This document shows, one piece after another, positions 42,718 to 51,951 of a stretch of DNA of 64,000 nt. The notes under the pieces were generated by a model. That model ran no database searches. It was not told the DNA's origin and saw only the letters and a program-made list of their open reading frames with translations. This DNA comes from Gemmatimonadota bacterium (GTDB lineage Bacteria; Gemmatimonadota; Gemmatimonadetes; Longimicrobiales; Gaopeijiaceae). The translations under genes and the position numbers were made by a program. Each line of letters begins with the position of its first letter. The stretch's first letter is position 1. Location: contig JAPPOV010000003.1 of the NCBI GenBank assembly GCA_028873595.1, positions 44,868-108,867 on the forward strand. The letters are read 5' to 3'.

Positions 42718-43211
42718 GGTTTCACGATGGGTTCAAGCCGCACGAGGGTCTTCTCGATGAGGCCGTCCAGGACATCGAAGGTGGCTGCATACTCTTCATC
42801 GGGCCCACCGATCGGGTCGGGGATTCCTGAAGTCATCTCAGCGCCGTCGAGGCCCTCTGCAAAGGCCGTCAGGATCGCGCTACGGTCCCCAGCCCCCAGT
42901 TCCAATACGCGCATGTGGTGGCTGAAGGACATGGTCAGGATCAGATCCGCCGACTCGACGAGTTCGGGGGTCAGGTACGACGAGGTGTGAGCGGACAGAT
43001 CGAGTCCCCTTGCCGCGGCAGCGCGCAGAGATCCTCCGGACGCGGGACTGCCGTCCCAGGCTGCGACCCCCGCCGACCCGACCTGAACCTGGGACCACCC
43101 CAGTTCCTCGATCCGCTGGCGCGCGATCACCTCGGCCATGGGAGATCGGCACGTGTTGCCGGTGCAGACGAAGAGCAGGCGGTACGGCCTTGCGTCAGTC
43201 GACGGATCCAT
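42714..43211 (-). CDS. Low-molecular-weight protein-tyrosine-phosphatase family protein
   Basis: A 165-residue phosphatase with the complete Cys-x5-Arg loop in FVCTGNTCRSPMAEVIA, and the general acid Asp in SGIPDPIGGPDEEY. It can hydrolyse phosphotyrosine or similar phosphoesters; related proteins act on protein-arginine phosphate (YwlE), and the Thr in CTGNTCRS agrees with that subgroup, as does its place next to a Sua5/TsaC gene. Start ATG 43211 has GGAG upstream and overlaps the tsaC end by 17 bases. Compare the dead copy of this fold fused to PhoU at 61826. Confidence 0.88.
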   Translation of the reverse strand: MDPSTDARPYRLLFVCTGNTCRSPMAEVIARQRIEELGWSQVQVGSAGVAAWDGSPASGGSLRAAAARGLDLSAHTSSYLTPELVESADLILTMSFSHHMRVLELGAGDRSAILTAFAEGLDGAEMTSGIPDPIGGPDEEYAATFDVLDGLIEKTLVRLEPIVKP

Positions 43212-43845
43212 CGATCTCCGGAATAGCGCAGCGAAGGCGCGCGGTGGGGATCGCCCCTTCTCGCAAAACACGCGGGCGTGGACGTGTACAGTCTACCACC
43301 GTGGACGGCGCAGACGGAGGGAGTGTCCCCCCGTCGATGAGCCATACATCGGGGATATGGGTGTCAGCGAGCCACCGTCGCGCGTCGGCGCCCGACGTGA
43401 TCGGGGGCTCCCCGCTACGATTCAGGCTGGTCGACGTGAGAGGTGCACCCAGCGCGCGAACCAGCCTCGAAGCGATGGGATGCGAACTCACTCGAACACC
43501 CACAGTCTCTCGCTCCATGTCTCTCACACCCTCGGGGAACAGGCCTCCGCGGTCCCGCAGCACGAGCGTCAGTGAGCCCGGCCAGAAAACGCTGGCGAGT
43601 TCGTCCGCGTCCGCGTTCCATTCGAGCCCGTCGATGGCGGAGCGACTCGACACGAGTACGATCAAAGGCTTCATCGCTCCACGCCCTTTCACCTCTCGTA
43701 CTCGAGCCGCCGCCGTCGATGTGCACGCTCCACCGATTCCGTATACGGTCTCCGTCGGATACGCCACGAGCCCACCGGCCCGGACATGATCCACCAGCGG
43801 GGACAGCTCGGCATCGGGGTCATCCCTCAGGTCGAAAACTCGCAT
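43195..43845 (-). CDS. tsaC: L-threonylcarbamoyladenylate synthase (TsaC/Sua5)
   Basis: A 216-residue enzyme that makes threonylcarbamoyl-AMP from threonine, bicarbonate and ATP for t6A modification of ANN-decoding tRNAs. The YrdC-fold signature is present: GGLVAYPTETVYGIGG, VREVKGRGAMKPLIVLV, FWPGSLTLVL, VGVRVSSHPIASRLVRALGAPLTSTSLNRSGEPP. There is no C-terminal Sua5 domain, so it is the short TsaC type. It follows ispD by 14 bases and overlaps the phosphatase gene downstream. Confidence 0.93.
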   Translation of the reverse strand: MRVFDLRDDPDAELSPLVDHVRAGGLVAYPTETVYGIGGACTSTAAARVREVKGRGAMKPLIVLVSSRSAIDGLEWNADADELASVFWPGSLTLVLRDRGGLFPEGVRDMERETVGVRVSSHPIASRLVRALGAPLTSTSLNRSGEPPITSGADARRWLADTHIPDVWLIDGGTLPPSAPSTVVDCTRPRPRVLREGAIPTARLRCAIPEIDGSVD

Positions 43846-43859
43846 GGCTTCGCCGCCGG

Positions 43860-44564
43860 TCAGCCCGACGCCTCTCGAGCGGACAAAATCGCTTCGGCGA
43901 TGACGAGGTCGACCGGTCGGGTCACCTTGAGGTTTGTACCACCGTCTTCGACCATGCGGACGCGACCACCCGTTGCCTCCACGAGCGCAGCATCGTCCGT
44001 CGCCGTATCGATTCCCGAGTCATACGCCGCTCGAAGGATGGGAGCCGGAAAGACCTGTGGCGTATGCGCATGCCATAGCATCGAGCGGTCGGGCGTGCCG
44101 GTGACGAAGGAGCGGGCATCGACACGCTTGATCGTGTCCACCGCCGGGGTACCGGCCACCGCACCGAAACCCGCGTGCGCGATGTCGATGCAGCGCGCGA
44201 TTACGTCATGGGCCACGAGCGGACGGGCCGCGTCGTGCACTGCGATGACGGAGACATCATCCGGAAGTGCGGCCACAGCCCGTGCCACCGAAGCGCCACG
44301 CGTCGCTCCACCCTCGACAACGTCGATTCGCTCATCGACGCGAGTGAGCCATACGGGTGGATCCTTCGCATCGTCCCCCGTCATTGCGACACAGATGGCG
44401 ACAACTCGGGAGTCCGCCAGGAACGGCCTCAGAGCATGGAGGAGAAGCGGCTCGCCGCCGAGTTCGAGCAGTGGCTTGCGTGCCCCACCCATCCGACGCC
44501 CGAACCCGGCGGCAGGTACCGCGACACCAACCCGGGCGGGCGCCTCCCGGTGCAGTTCGTTCAC
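43860..44564 (-). CDS. ispD: 2-C-methyl-D-erythritol 4-phosphate cytidylyltransferase
   Basis: A 234-residue enzyme of the non-mevalonate isoprenoid pathway; it couples CTP to methylerythritol phosphate. The nucleotide-binding start VAVPAAGFGRRMGGARKPLLELGG, VHDAARPLV, and TDDAALVEATGGRVRMVEDGGTNLKVTRPVDL are typical. It supplies the C5 units that the carotenoid genes at 1-6 kb need, though the loci are not linked. No ispF is adjacent. Start overlaps the dnaB stop as ATGA. Confidence 0.95.
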   Translation of the reverse strand: MNELHREAPARVGVAVPAAGFGRRMGGARKPLLELGGEPLLLHALRPFLADSRVVAICVAMTGDDAKDPPVWLTRVDERIDVVEGGATRGASVARAVAALPDDVSVIAVHDAARPLVAHDVIARCIDIAHAGFGAVAGTPAVDTIKRVDARSFVTGTPDRSMLWHAHTPQVFPAPILRAAYDSGIDTATDDAALVEATGGRVRMVEDGGTNLKVTRPVDLVIAEAILSAREASG

Positions 44565-46066
44565 GACCCGAAGCCACCGTTCCCGTTGCCGCCTCCGAAG
44601 CCATCTCCGTTGGACGCCATCTCGCCAACCACGGAATCGAAGCGTGTGTACGCCTTGTGGAAGAAGAGTGGTACGACGCCCGTGGGGCCATTCCTCTGCT
44701 TCGCGATGATCAACTCGGCCTTCCCTTCCACCTCGTGGCGGTTCTCCGCCGAAGCGTAGTACTCGGGACGGAACAGGAACATGACGACATCGGCATCCTG
44801 CTCGATCGAGCCGGATTCTCGAAGATCGGAGAGCATCGGACGCTTGTCCGTCCGCTGCTCCGGGCCACGGCTGAGCTGAGACAGCGCGATCAGTGGCACG
44901 TCCAGTTCACGCGCGAGTGCCTTCAATCCGCGTGAGATCTGGCTGACCTCCTGAACCCGACTCTCGGACTGTCCCGTCCCGGACATCAGCTGCATATAGT
45001 CGATCACGATCATGCCGAGGTCCTGCCCGTCGGCGCGCAGGTCCGACTGCATGCGCCGAGCCTTCGCCCGAACTTCGAGAACGTTGGAGCCGGCCTGATC
45101 GTCGATCCAGATCGGTGCGGTATTGAGGTGACCTGCCGCCTTCGCCAAACGTGAGTTCTCTTCTGGAGACAGTCGGCCCCGCCTCAGGTTCTGCGCATCG
45201 ACACGGCCCTCGGAACAGAGAATCCGCTGAACCAGTTGCTCCGACGACATCTCGAGGGAAAAGATCCCCACTGCGGTCTGCTGATTGATTGCCGCCGACG
45301 AGGCGACGTTCAGAGCGAACGCCGTTTTCCCCATCGACGGACGGGCGGCGATGATGCACAGATCTCCCTTTTGCAGCCCTGTGGTCATCCGGTCCAGGTC
45401 CGTGAAGCCGGTCGCGACGCCCGTAATCCCTGAACCGGACGTCTGTCGCTCCTCGATCTTCTCGAAGGTCTTCCAGAGGATATCCTTGATCCACACGAAG
45501 CCTTCGCGCTTATGGCTGTCGGCGACCTCGAAGATCTTGGCCTCGGCGATATCGAGGATCTGCTCGACGTCGCGCTCCCCCTGGTCATACACGTCGCGGA
45601 TGATTGACGATGCCCGTTCGACCAGCCGCCGCAGAAGTGCCTTCTCGCGAACGATGTTCGCGTGATACTCGATGTTGGCCGCAGTCGGGACCGCATCGAC
45701 GAGCGTCGCCAGATATTCCAGGCCGCCGGACGCCTCGAGCTCTCCGGTCTTCTTCAGCTCTTCAGAGACCGTGATCGGGTCGATCACGTCGCCACGCTCG
45801 AAGAGACGCGACATCGCAGAGAAGATGCGTCGATTCCCTTCCCGGTAGAACGCTGCCGAGTTGACCTTCTCGACCGCGCGTATGACCGCCTCGCGATCGA
45901 TCATCATACCTCCGAGCACCGCCGTTTCCGCATCGAGTGATGCGGGCATCGGGCGATCGAAGCTGACGGAGTGAGGTATGGGGTCGGACAACGGCGTCAG
46001 GGCAGCAGTCGGCGGTTTCAAGGGGCCACGATTGTACCCGGTCCAGAGGCTTGCGCCAAGAGCCAC
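44561..46066 (-). CDS. dnaB: Replicative DNA helicase DnaB
   Basis: A protein of up to 501 residues. The N-terminal helical domain starts near PMPASLDAETAVLGGMMID; the RecA-like helicase domain has Walker A IIAARPSMGKTAFALNVA, IFSLEMSSEQLVQRIL and GMIVIDYMQLMSG (Walker B), with the C-terminal SDLRESGSIEQDADVVMFL. The Gly/Asn-rich tail is normal. The frame begins at GTG 46066 in a stretch unlike other DnaB proteins; ATG 45949 is a plausible alternative that gives 462 residues. It lies 33 bases after the uracil-DNA glycosylase gene. No intein is present. Confidence 0.93.
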   Translation of the reverse strand: MALGASLWTGYNRGPLKPPTAALTPLSDPIPHSVSFDRPMPASLDAETAVLGGMMIDREAVIRAVEKVNSAAFYREGNRRIFSAMSRLFERGDVIDPITVSEELKKTGELEASGGLEYLATLVDAVPTAANIEYHANIVREKALLRRLVERASSIIRDVYDQGERDVEQILDIAEAKIFEVADSHKREGFVWIKDILWKTFEKIEERQTSGSGITGVATGFTDLDRMTTGLQKGDLCIIAARPSMGKTAFALNVASSAAINQQTAVGIFSLEMSSEQLVQRILCSEGRVDAQNLRRGRLSPEENSRLAKAAGHLNTAPIWIDDQAGSNVLEVRAKARRMQSDLRADGQDLGMIVIDYMQLMSGTGQSESRVQEVSQISRGLKALARELDVPLIALSQLSRGPEQRTDKRPMLSDLRESGSIEQDADVVMFLFRPEYYASAENRHEVEGKAELIIAKQRNGPTGVVPLFFHKAYTRFDSVVGEMASNGDGFGGGNGNGGFGS

Positions 46067-46099
46067 CCGACAAGAAGCAGCTTAGCTGCCTCCATCCCT

Positions 46100-46948
46100 T
46101 CAGCTGTCGTCGATGACCGACCGAAGAAGCTGAAGATCTTCCCAGAAGAGACGGATCCACCGCCGGTTCCGCAGAAGCGCGGCCGGGTGATACGTGACGA
46201 CGAGGGGCACCCCATGGTAGGTGTGTACCGTACCCCGCAGCTTGCCCAGCGCGACGCCTTCCCGACCGGTGAGCAGTCGCGCGGAGAAGGACCCTACAGC
46301 GAGAAGCGCTCGCGGCTTGACCAGGTCGATCTGCTTGAGGAGAAACGGCGAGCATGCGGCGATCTCGTCGGGCTGGGGATCCCGATTCCCGGGTGGCCGG
46401 CACTTCAAGACGTTCGCGATGTAGACCGAATCCTGCCGGCTCAACGCCACGGTGGCGAGGAGCAGGTCGAGGAATTGCCCTGCCATGCCGACAAAGGGCA
46501 CCCCGCTGGCGTCCTCGTTTGCCCCGGGCGCCTCTCCGACGACCATCAGCCTGGCGGCTGAAGGACCGTCGGAGAACACGACCCGGGTCCGACCGCTGGA
46601 AAGACCGCACCTGGTGCACGCCATCGCCATCTCGCGAAGCGCTTCGTAGTCGTCCGGAAGCAAAGAGGGCGCAACCGCCGCCTCCTCCGAGACGCCCTTG
46701 GTGACCCGAGCGGCTTCGGGCGCAACGGCCGCACTGCCGAGACCTCCCGGCGCGGATACCTCGTTCCGATCGAAGCCACCCCCACCATCCGACTCCTGAT
46801 CCGTCAGGGCTCGCGCCGCCTGCTGGAGAACCTCGTCTCTCGTCATTCCATCCAGGAACAGCTCTCCGCCTCCCATCTCCAGGCGTTGCCGCAGGAGCCG
46901 AGCCGCCTCGCGTGCGGACAAGCTCGTCGATCCCTCCGACCCGGTCAC
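46100..46948 (-). CDS. Family 4 uracil-DNA glycosylase (iron-sulfur)
   Basis: A 282-residue DNA repair enzyme that cuts uracil from DNA. The catalytic domain (about 95-282) has GEAPGANEDASGVPFVGMAGQFLD (motif A) and TYHPAALLRN (motif B). The four Cys of the 4Fe-4S cluster are seen in CTRC, VLKCRPPGNR and AACSPF. The first 95 residues are a variable, Glu/Ala-rich extension with no recognised domain. It overlaps coaBC upstream by four bases. Family 4 enzymes are common in thermophiles and in many high-GC mesophiles. Confidence 0.93.
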   Translation of the reverse strand: MTGSEGSTSLSAREAARLLRQRLEMGGGELFLDGMTRDEVLQQAARALTDQESDGGGGFDRNEVSAPGGLGSAAVAPEAARVTKGVSEEAAVAPSLLPDDYEALREMAMACTRCGLSSGRTRVVFSDGPSAARLMVVGEAPGANEDASGVPFVGMAGQFLDLLLATVALSRQDSVYIANVLKCRPPGNRDPQPDEIAACSPFLLKQIDLVKPRALLAVGSFSARLLTGREGVALGKLRGTVHTYHGVPLVVTYHPAALLRNRRWIRLFWEDLQLLRSVIDDS

Positions 46949-48189
46949 GCCTGCCCCCGATCTACGAGCGACCGCACCCGATCGAGGATCTCCTCAGCGA
47001 CCTCGTCCTTGGACATCAACGGGAGCGCGTCAGGCTCAGTGTCTGGGCTCAGGAACGTGACCCGGTTCGTAGAAACACCGAAGCCGGCCCCTTTCTCGGT
47101 CGCGTCGTTCGCAACCACAAGGTCGAAACCTTTACGCTCGAGCTTAGCCACCGCGTTGGTGAGCACATCATCCGTTTCAAGGGCGAAGCCGACGCTCACA
47201 CTGCCCGTCTTTCGGGCGACCCTGGTGTCCTTCGCTACGTCAGGATTTTCGGTGAGATCTACGGTCAACGACGGACCTGTTTCGCCCCGCTTGACCTTGC
47301 TGCCGTGCGCAGCCGAAGGCCGGAAATCCGCGACGGCAGCAGAAAAGACGTTGATGTCGCTCTCGCCAATGCGCGCAGAGACCGCATCGTGCATCTCCTG
47401 AGCGGTCTCCACCTGGACCACTTCGACGCCGAACGGAGGGGGGAGGGACGACGGTCCACTGACGAGCGTCACCTGTGCCCCCCGCCGCCACGCGGCCTGC
47501 GCGATGGCGTATCCCATGCGACCGGACGACCGATTGCCCACGTACCGAACGGGGTCGATCGGCTCGTGGGTCGGGCCGCCGGTAATGAGCACGTGCTTGC
47601 CCACGAACACTTCATCCACGGCGAGTGCGCGGCCAATCGCCTCTTCGATCTGCCAGGGTTCGATCATTCGACCCGCGCCATCCGCCTCTCCCACGGCGAG
47701 CGGCCCCTCGACCGGTCCCGCGATCTGGTATCCCAGACGATCACCCAGGTGGGCAAGGTTCTCCTGGACCTGTGCGTGGGCGTACATCCGGTCGTTCATC
47801 GCCGGGCACACGACAACCGGGGCACGCGTGGCGAGGAGCGTCGTGCAGATGAGATCATCTGCTCTTCCGTGAGCGGCCCGCGCGAGGAAATCTGCGGTGG
47901 CGGGTGCGACGCACACGACGTCCGCGTCGCGACCGAGCTTGATATGCAGGGCCGCGCCTTCTGCGGAAAAGAGATCGGTCAGCGCCGGGCGGCCGGTCAC
48001 CCCCTCGAAGGTCAGGGGTGCGACGAACTTCTGAGCCGACTGGGTCAGAACGACGTCGACCTCACCCCCCAGACGGGTGAGGTCGCGCGCAACCTGAATC
48101 GTCTTGTATGCTGCGATGCCACCGGTCACGCCCAGGACGATGCGTTTGCCTTTCCAGGGGCGGCGCGGTTCGAGCGGGACGGCGGGCAT
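46945..48189 (-). CDS. coaBC: Bifunctional phosphopantothenoylcysteine decarboxylase/synthetase CoaBC
   Basis: A 414-residue enzyme of coenzyme A synthesis. The N-terminal flavin decarboxylase half (CoaC) has VLGVTGGIAAYKTIQ, the catalytic His in AALHIKLGRDAD, and CPAMNDRMY. The C-terminal synthetase half (CoaB) has VLITGGPTHEPIDPVRYVGNRSSGRMGYAIA, the NVFSAAVADFRP segment and FALETDD. It joins cysteine to phosphopantothenate using CTP and then decarboxylates it. Next to rpoZ and gmk, as in many bacteria. Confidence 0.96.
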   Translation of the reverse strand: MPAVPLEPRRPWKGKRIVLGVTGGIAAYKTIQVARDLTRLGGEVDVVLTQSAQKFVAPLTFEGVTGRPALTDLFSAEGAALHIKLGRDADVVCVAPATADFLARAAHGRADDLICTTLLATRAPVVVCPAMNDRMYAHAQVQENLAHLGDRLGYQIAGPVEGPLAVGEADGAGRMIEPWQIEEAIGRALAVDEVFVGKHVLITGGPTHEPIDPVRYVGNRSSGRMGYAIAQAAWRRGAQVTLVSGPSSLPPPFGVEVVQVETAQEMHDAVSARIGESDINVFSAAVADFRPSAAHGSKVKRGETGPSLTVDLTENPDVAKDTRVARKTGSVSVGFALETDDVLTNAVAKLERKGFDLVVANDATEKGAGFGVSTNRVTFLSPDTEPDALPLMSKDEVAEEILDRVRSLVDRGQA

Positions 48190-48204
48190 CGCGGAAGCCC
48201 GCCG

Positions 48205-48423
48205 CTACAGGTCTTCGCGGCGCCGGCGCTTGACGAGACGGAACTCGATCTGCCCAGAGGTCAACGCTTCGAGCGACCGGGTCGTGAGCTTCTTCTCTTC
48301 GCCGAGAGGCATCGCCTCTCGCGGCAGCGAATTGAGCTCGCGGGTGTACTTGGCCGCCACAAGCACGCCGAGGTATTTGCTCTCGGTGCTGCTCGCGACC
48401 TCATCGGGAGTAAAAACACGCAT
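48205..48423 (-). CDS. rpoZ: RNA polymerase omega subunit
   Basis: A 72-residue omega subunit, identified by VAASSTESKYLGVLVAAKYTREL-like sequence, a Leu-Thr-rich second helix (KKLTTRSLEALTSGQIEF) and a basic end. It helps assemble the beta' subunit and carries part of the ppGpp site. The position between gmk and coaBC is the standard one, which supports this weakly conserved protein. It differs from the usual MAR-start and is on the short side. Confidence 0.88.
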   Translation of the reverse strand: MRVFTPDEVASSTESKYLGVLVAAKYTRELNSLPREAMPLGEEKKLTTRSLEALTSGQIEFRLVKRRRREDL

Positions 48424-48432
48424 GGGTCGGTC

Positions 48433-49089
48433 CTATTCTGAGTCCTGCCGGTAAGCACTGTACTCGCCTTCGAGCAGCTCCACGATTCTGCGGCGCATCC
48501 CGTCGGCATCCTGCTCGGGAGGAGCCGGAGCTTCCTCCCGTTCGACGATGCCCCGGATTTCTGACAAGCACTCATCCAGATCATCGTTCACCACAACGTA
48601 GTCGAACTCGGGAATCGCCTGAAGTTCATCGAGCGCGGTTTCCAACCTGCGCGCGATATCCGCTGGTTCCTCGGTCCCACGTCCCGTCAAACGGGCCATC
48701 ATTATATCGACAGAGGGCGGCAGGACGAAGATGAGCTTCGCATCGGGTACCGCTGCGCGGATCTGACGCGCCCCCTGGATGTCGATGTCCAACACCACGT
48801 GCTCCCCTCGACTCGCGGCCGCGGCCAGCTCCGAACGGGGCGTCCCATACATGCGGTCATGGACCGACGCCCATTCGGCAAACCAGCCCCGCGCGACACG
48901 ATCCTCGAATGCCTGACGTGTGAGGAAGTGGTAGTCGACGCCGTCTTCTTCGCCAGACCGCGGCGGCCGTGTCGTCGCCGATACCGAAAAGACATAGCGC
49001 TCGTGATCGTGGACGAGCCGATGTGCGAGCGTCGTCTTCCCGGTTCCCGACGTTGCAACGAGCACCACAGGAGCCGCCCGCTTCGTCAC
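48433..49089 (-). CDS. gmk: Guanylate kinase with altered P-loop
   Basis: A 218-residue kinase that phosphorylates GMP to GDP with ATP. The GMP-binding part is normal: SVSATTRPPRSGEEDGVDYHFL, FAEWASVHDRMYGT, and VVLDIDIQGARQIRAAVPDAKLIFVLPPS. The ATP P-loop reads VATSGTGKTT rather than the usual GPSGAGKST: Lys and Thr are kept but the first Gly is Ala. Start GTG 49089 overlaps the yicC stop as GTGA and gives the right length; the frame's extension to 49323 is not protein-like. Confidence 0.93.
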   Translation of the reverse strand: MTKRAAPVVLVATSGTGKTTLAHRLVHDHERYVFSVSATTRPPRSGEEDGVDYHFLTRQAFEDRVARGWFAEWASVHDRMYGTPRSELAAAASRGEHVVLDIDIQGARQIRAAVPDAKLIFVLPPSVDIMMARLTGRGTEEPADIARRLETALDELQAIPEFDYVVVNDDLDECLSEIRGIVEREEAPAPPEQDADGMRRRIVELLEGEYSAYRQDSE

Positions 49090-49973
49090 TCGACGTTCTC
49101 CACCTGCTCCCGAATCCGCTCGATCTCTTCCTTGATGGCGACCGAAGCCTGCGACAGTGTCGCGTCGTTCGCCTTGGATCCAACCGTATTGGCTTCTCGA
49201 AGCATTTCCTGAACCAGGAAGCCCAGTTTCTTCCCGACAGGTTCGGAACCGTCGCCGTTGACCGCTTCCCGAAAAAGCTCGATGTGGGAACGAAACCGAA
49301 CGACCTCCTCGTTGATATCCCACTTCTCGGCGAGGTAGGCGATTTCACGCGCCAGCCGCTCCTCGTCCACCTCGACGTGCCCGCTCAGCTCCTGAACCGC
49401 GGCACGGAGCTTGTCGCGCTGCTCGACCAAGCGCTCGGGCCCCCGCTCCTCCACGTCGGACAGATGCGCTTCGATCGCGACGAGACGATCTCGAAGATCG
49501 CTCGCGAGCCGAAGCCCCTCGGCCTCACGCATCGTGCGCAGAGCGGCTCCTGCGGCCTCGACCAGCCCGACCAGGTCGGACTCCTCGACTCCGGCCGTCC
49601 GGTCCAGCTCGGGCGCGCGGAAGATGTCACTAAACCGGGAGATCATCTCGAGCGTCGGCTCTCCGGGTAACTCCAGCTCCTCCTTCAGCTCTTCGAGAGC
49701 AGCCTGGTAGCCACGGGCCTTGGTCAGATCGATCGACGGGCGTGGTGGAACGGCTGCCACGGAGCGATCAAGCGAGAGGTACGCGTTCACGTGTCCGCGG
49801 GTGACGAACGGCTTCAAGGCATCCGTCATCGCCTTCTCGAACCGGTCGAAGCCGGAAGGGGTCTTGATGTTCGTGTTGAAGAAGCGGTGGTTCACCGTCT
49901 TCACTTCGAGACGCAGTCGCCCTGCCGGGGTCTCGACCTCTGCGTCACCGTATCCGGTCATACTGCGGATCAT
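49086..49973 (-). CDS. yicC: YicC/YloC-family endoribonuclease-like protein
   Basis: A 295-residue protein of the YicC family, members of which have been described as endoribonucleases. The N-terminus MIRSMTGYGDAEVETPAGRLRLEVKTVNHRFF and the C-terminal domain KWDINEEVVRFRSHIELFREAVNGDGSEPVGKKLGFLVQEMLREANTVGSKAND are diagnostic. It is usually found next to gmk, as here. It starts the eleven-gene leftward run that ends with comF. Promoter elements in the 73 bases before the outer-membrane gene could not be identified. Confidence 0.92.
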   Translation of the reverse strand: MIRSMTGYGDAEVETPAGRLRLEVKTVNHRFFNTNIKTPSGFDRFEKAMTDALKPFVTRGHVNAYLSLDRSVAAVPPRPSIDLTKARGYQAALEELKEELELPGEPTLEMISRFSDIFRAPELDRTAGVEESDLVGLVEAAGAALRTMREAEGLRLASDLRDRLVAIEAHLSDVEERGPERLVEQRDKLRAAVQELSGHVEVDEERLAREIAYLAEKWDINEEVVRFRSHIELFREAVNGDGSEPVGKKLGFLVQEMLREANTVGSKANDATLSQASVAIKEEIERIREQVENVE

Positions 49974-50046
49974 TGCGTGATCTCCATGCAGGATAAGCTA
50001 GTCGGGTACACGCGAGACGCATCAGGTACCCGTTTCCTCCTGCACA

Positions 50047-51951
50047 TCAGTTCCAGAGGTCCCAGCGAAGTGCAAAGAAGCTGCGCCCAAACGGCAAAAC
50101 ACGGTCGGGGTAGGTTTGCAGATCCCGACGGAGGGTGAAGTTGTCCATGCCAAGCCAGAAGCGGACGGTGACGACTCGTACCTGCGCCTGCCAGTACCAG
50201 CTCTGGTAGAACGGCACCTGCGCCACGCTTCCCGATCCGCTCATGTCGTCGGCGACGAAAACCTGCATCGGATCGTGGCCACGAACACCCAACGACGCCC
50301 ACAGCTCGAGGTTGCCCGACTCCATGAAGACACGATGGAACTCGAACGCCCCGCGATAGATCTGCGTCGATTGATAGGGGCCTTCTTCGTCCCAGTACTG
50401 GTAGGACCCCTCGAGCGTCAGACCTTCCATGAAGGTCGGCAGCACAGCCATGCCCTCATAGCCGTTTCGGTGCACGCCGACGACCGGAGTCGCCTGATCG
50501 TCGAGCTCGAGGCCGAGCGGCTGAACCTGATTCGAGTAGCTGTAGAGTGTCGCGCCTGCGAGGCTCACGCCCCACCGAGACAGGGCGAGCCCGGCCCGGG
50601 CTCCCGTCCGATCCAGCACCACCCCCGGTCCTTCTTCGAACGACCGGTCCGGACTGAGTGGGGGTGTCCCGACCCCTTCGGAGAGAACCTCGGCCCGACT
50701 ACCGAACGATCCGTCCTCGTACGACCCGAAGAGCGTCGCAAAGCGAGCTGGTGTGAACCACGCGCGTGCTCGATAGCTGGACGCGTCAATGTCATTCCAC
50801 GAGCTCGAGCTCCACTGCCCCGATATCCCTCCCCAGCGCTCATCCGAGATTCCGCCCCTGACATCGACCCGTCCTGACGGCAGAGCCCCTTCGAAGTTTC
50901 GGTACGAGCCATGAAGCCAGAGTGGTCCCCGGTCCACGCCGAGCGTCCCACCGACCTGGGTGCGCGAGCCGCCGACGAAGAGCGAAGAATCCGCCGGCGA
51001 GTCCACGGTGTAGGTACTCTGCCCCGCAAACGCCGACACGGTGACTCCCGCGAGCGCCTCGAACGCAGCGCGAACGGATACGTCGCTCCGCCCCGAGGTC
51101 GGAGTGAACTCCTCGACCCTGGTCTGGGAGGAGACCGTGCGGTAATCCAGGGCGAGCCCGAACCGGTCCCCGGCGTGGTACTGGTAGCGGACCCAGCTCC
51201 CCGTGCGATTTCCACCCTCGCTACGGTCGCGCTCCCGGCCGCGCGTGTCCATTCGTTCCAGGCCCGCAGCTATGCTACCGCCAAACGCCGTGGGGTCGGC
51301 GTAGACGCCTCGGAACATGTTCGTGTCCAGATCACCCGTACCGGCCTCGATGATCGAGAACGGACGCCCGTCATCGTACTCGTGGGACCACATCTCTACC
51401 GTCATCTGTCCCATCGATCGATCGAGGCGTATCCGAGAGATCCCGGCCAGTCCGACGAGCTGCAGATTGGGCACCCCACCCTCTGCGGCGTACACCTCCA
51501 ACCCATCACGCAGGATCCGATATCCGCCGCCGCCGCCGCCGAACGCAGTCACCGAGGCTGGTGTCCCGTAGTCTCCTCCGAGAAGCGCGACGACGCCGGG
51601 CAGGCGTTGGAAGAGCTCGGCCAGCGTGTTCGCACCGTCGGCCATGATCGCGTGGCGATCCCACTCCCAGACGCCAGTCGCGAATCCGACGGGCTCCGAA
51701 CCCCGGACGCGAGGCAGGTTGTAGAAGATCGTATCCGCAGAAATGGAATCGCCCGGGACCGTGTCCCCGACCGCCAGCGAATCCGTCGCGAGCGACTCCT
51801 GAACGGCGAGTGAATCCCGGATCACCACGGAGTCGGGAGGCTCCTGAGCTCGCAGGGGCGCCGCCCCGACGACGGTGACGAGTACGGTCAGCGCCGCGGC
51901 CTTCACGAGCCGGACGCAAAGGCACTTCACCCCGCACGCCTCCGGACCCAT
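50047..51951 (-). CDS. Outer-membrane protein with TonB-receptor plug domain
   Basis: A 634-residue exported protein. After the signal peptide (ending near LRAQ) comes a repetitive Asp/Ser/Leu/Val segment (DSLAV, DSLATDSLAV, DTVPGDS, about 38-78). A plug-like domain follows (TLAELFQRLPGVVALLGGDYG, GGGGGGYRILRDGLEVY), then about 450 residues of alternating beta strands ending in FALRWDLWN. The plug is small and the whole is shorter than a standard TonB receptor (16338), so it may be a reduced receptor or a porin-like protein. Its first 25 bases overlap the end of pepA. The substrate is unknown. Confidence 0.7.
   Translation of the reverse strand: MGPEACGVKCLCVRLVKAAALTVLVTVVGAAPLRAQEPPDSVVIRDSLAVQESLATDSLAVGDTVPGDSISADTIFYNLPRVRGSEPVGFATGVWEWDRHAIMADGANTLAELFQRLPGVVALLGGDYGTPASVTAFGGGGGGYRILRDGLEVYAAEGGVPNLQLVGLAGISRIRLDRSMGQMTVEMWSHEYDDGRPFSIIEAGTGDLDTNMFRGVYADPTAFGGSIAAGLERMDTRGRERDRSEGGNRTGSWVRYQYHAGDRFGLALDYRTVSSQTRVEEFTPTSGRSDVSVRAAFEALAGVTVSAFAGQSTYTVDSPADSSLFVGGSRTQVGGTLGVDRGPLWLHGSYRNFEGALPSGRVDVRGGISDERWGGISGQWSSSSWNDIDASSYRARAWFTPARFATLFGSYEDGSFGSRAEVLSEGVGTPPLSPDRSFEEGPGVVLDRTGARAGLALSRWGVSLAGATLYSYSNQVQPLGLELDDQATPVVGVHRNGYEGMAVLPTFMEGLTLEGSYQYWDEEGPYQSTQIYRGAFEFHRVFMESGNLELWASLGVRGHDPMQVFVADDMSGSGSVAQVPFYQSWYWQAQVRVVTVRFWLGMDNFTLRRDLQTYPDRVLPFGRSFFALRWDLWN

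Noticed and set aside
46912-48441. A 509-codon open frame on the plus strand
   Set aside because: Antisense shadow of coaBC and rpoZ, rich in Arg and His.
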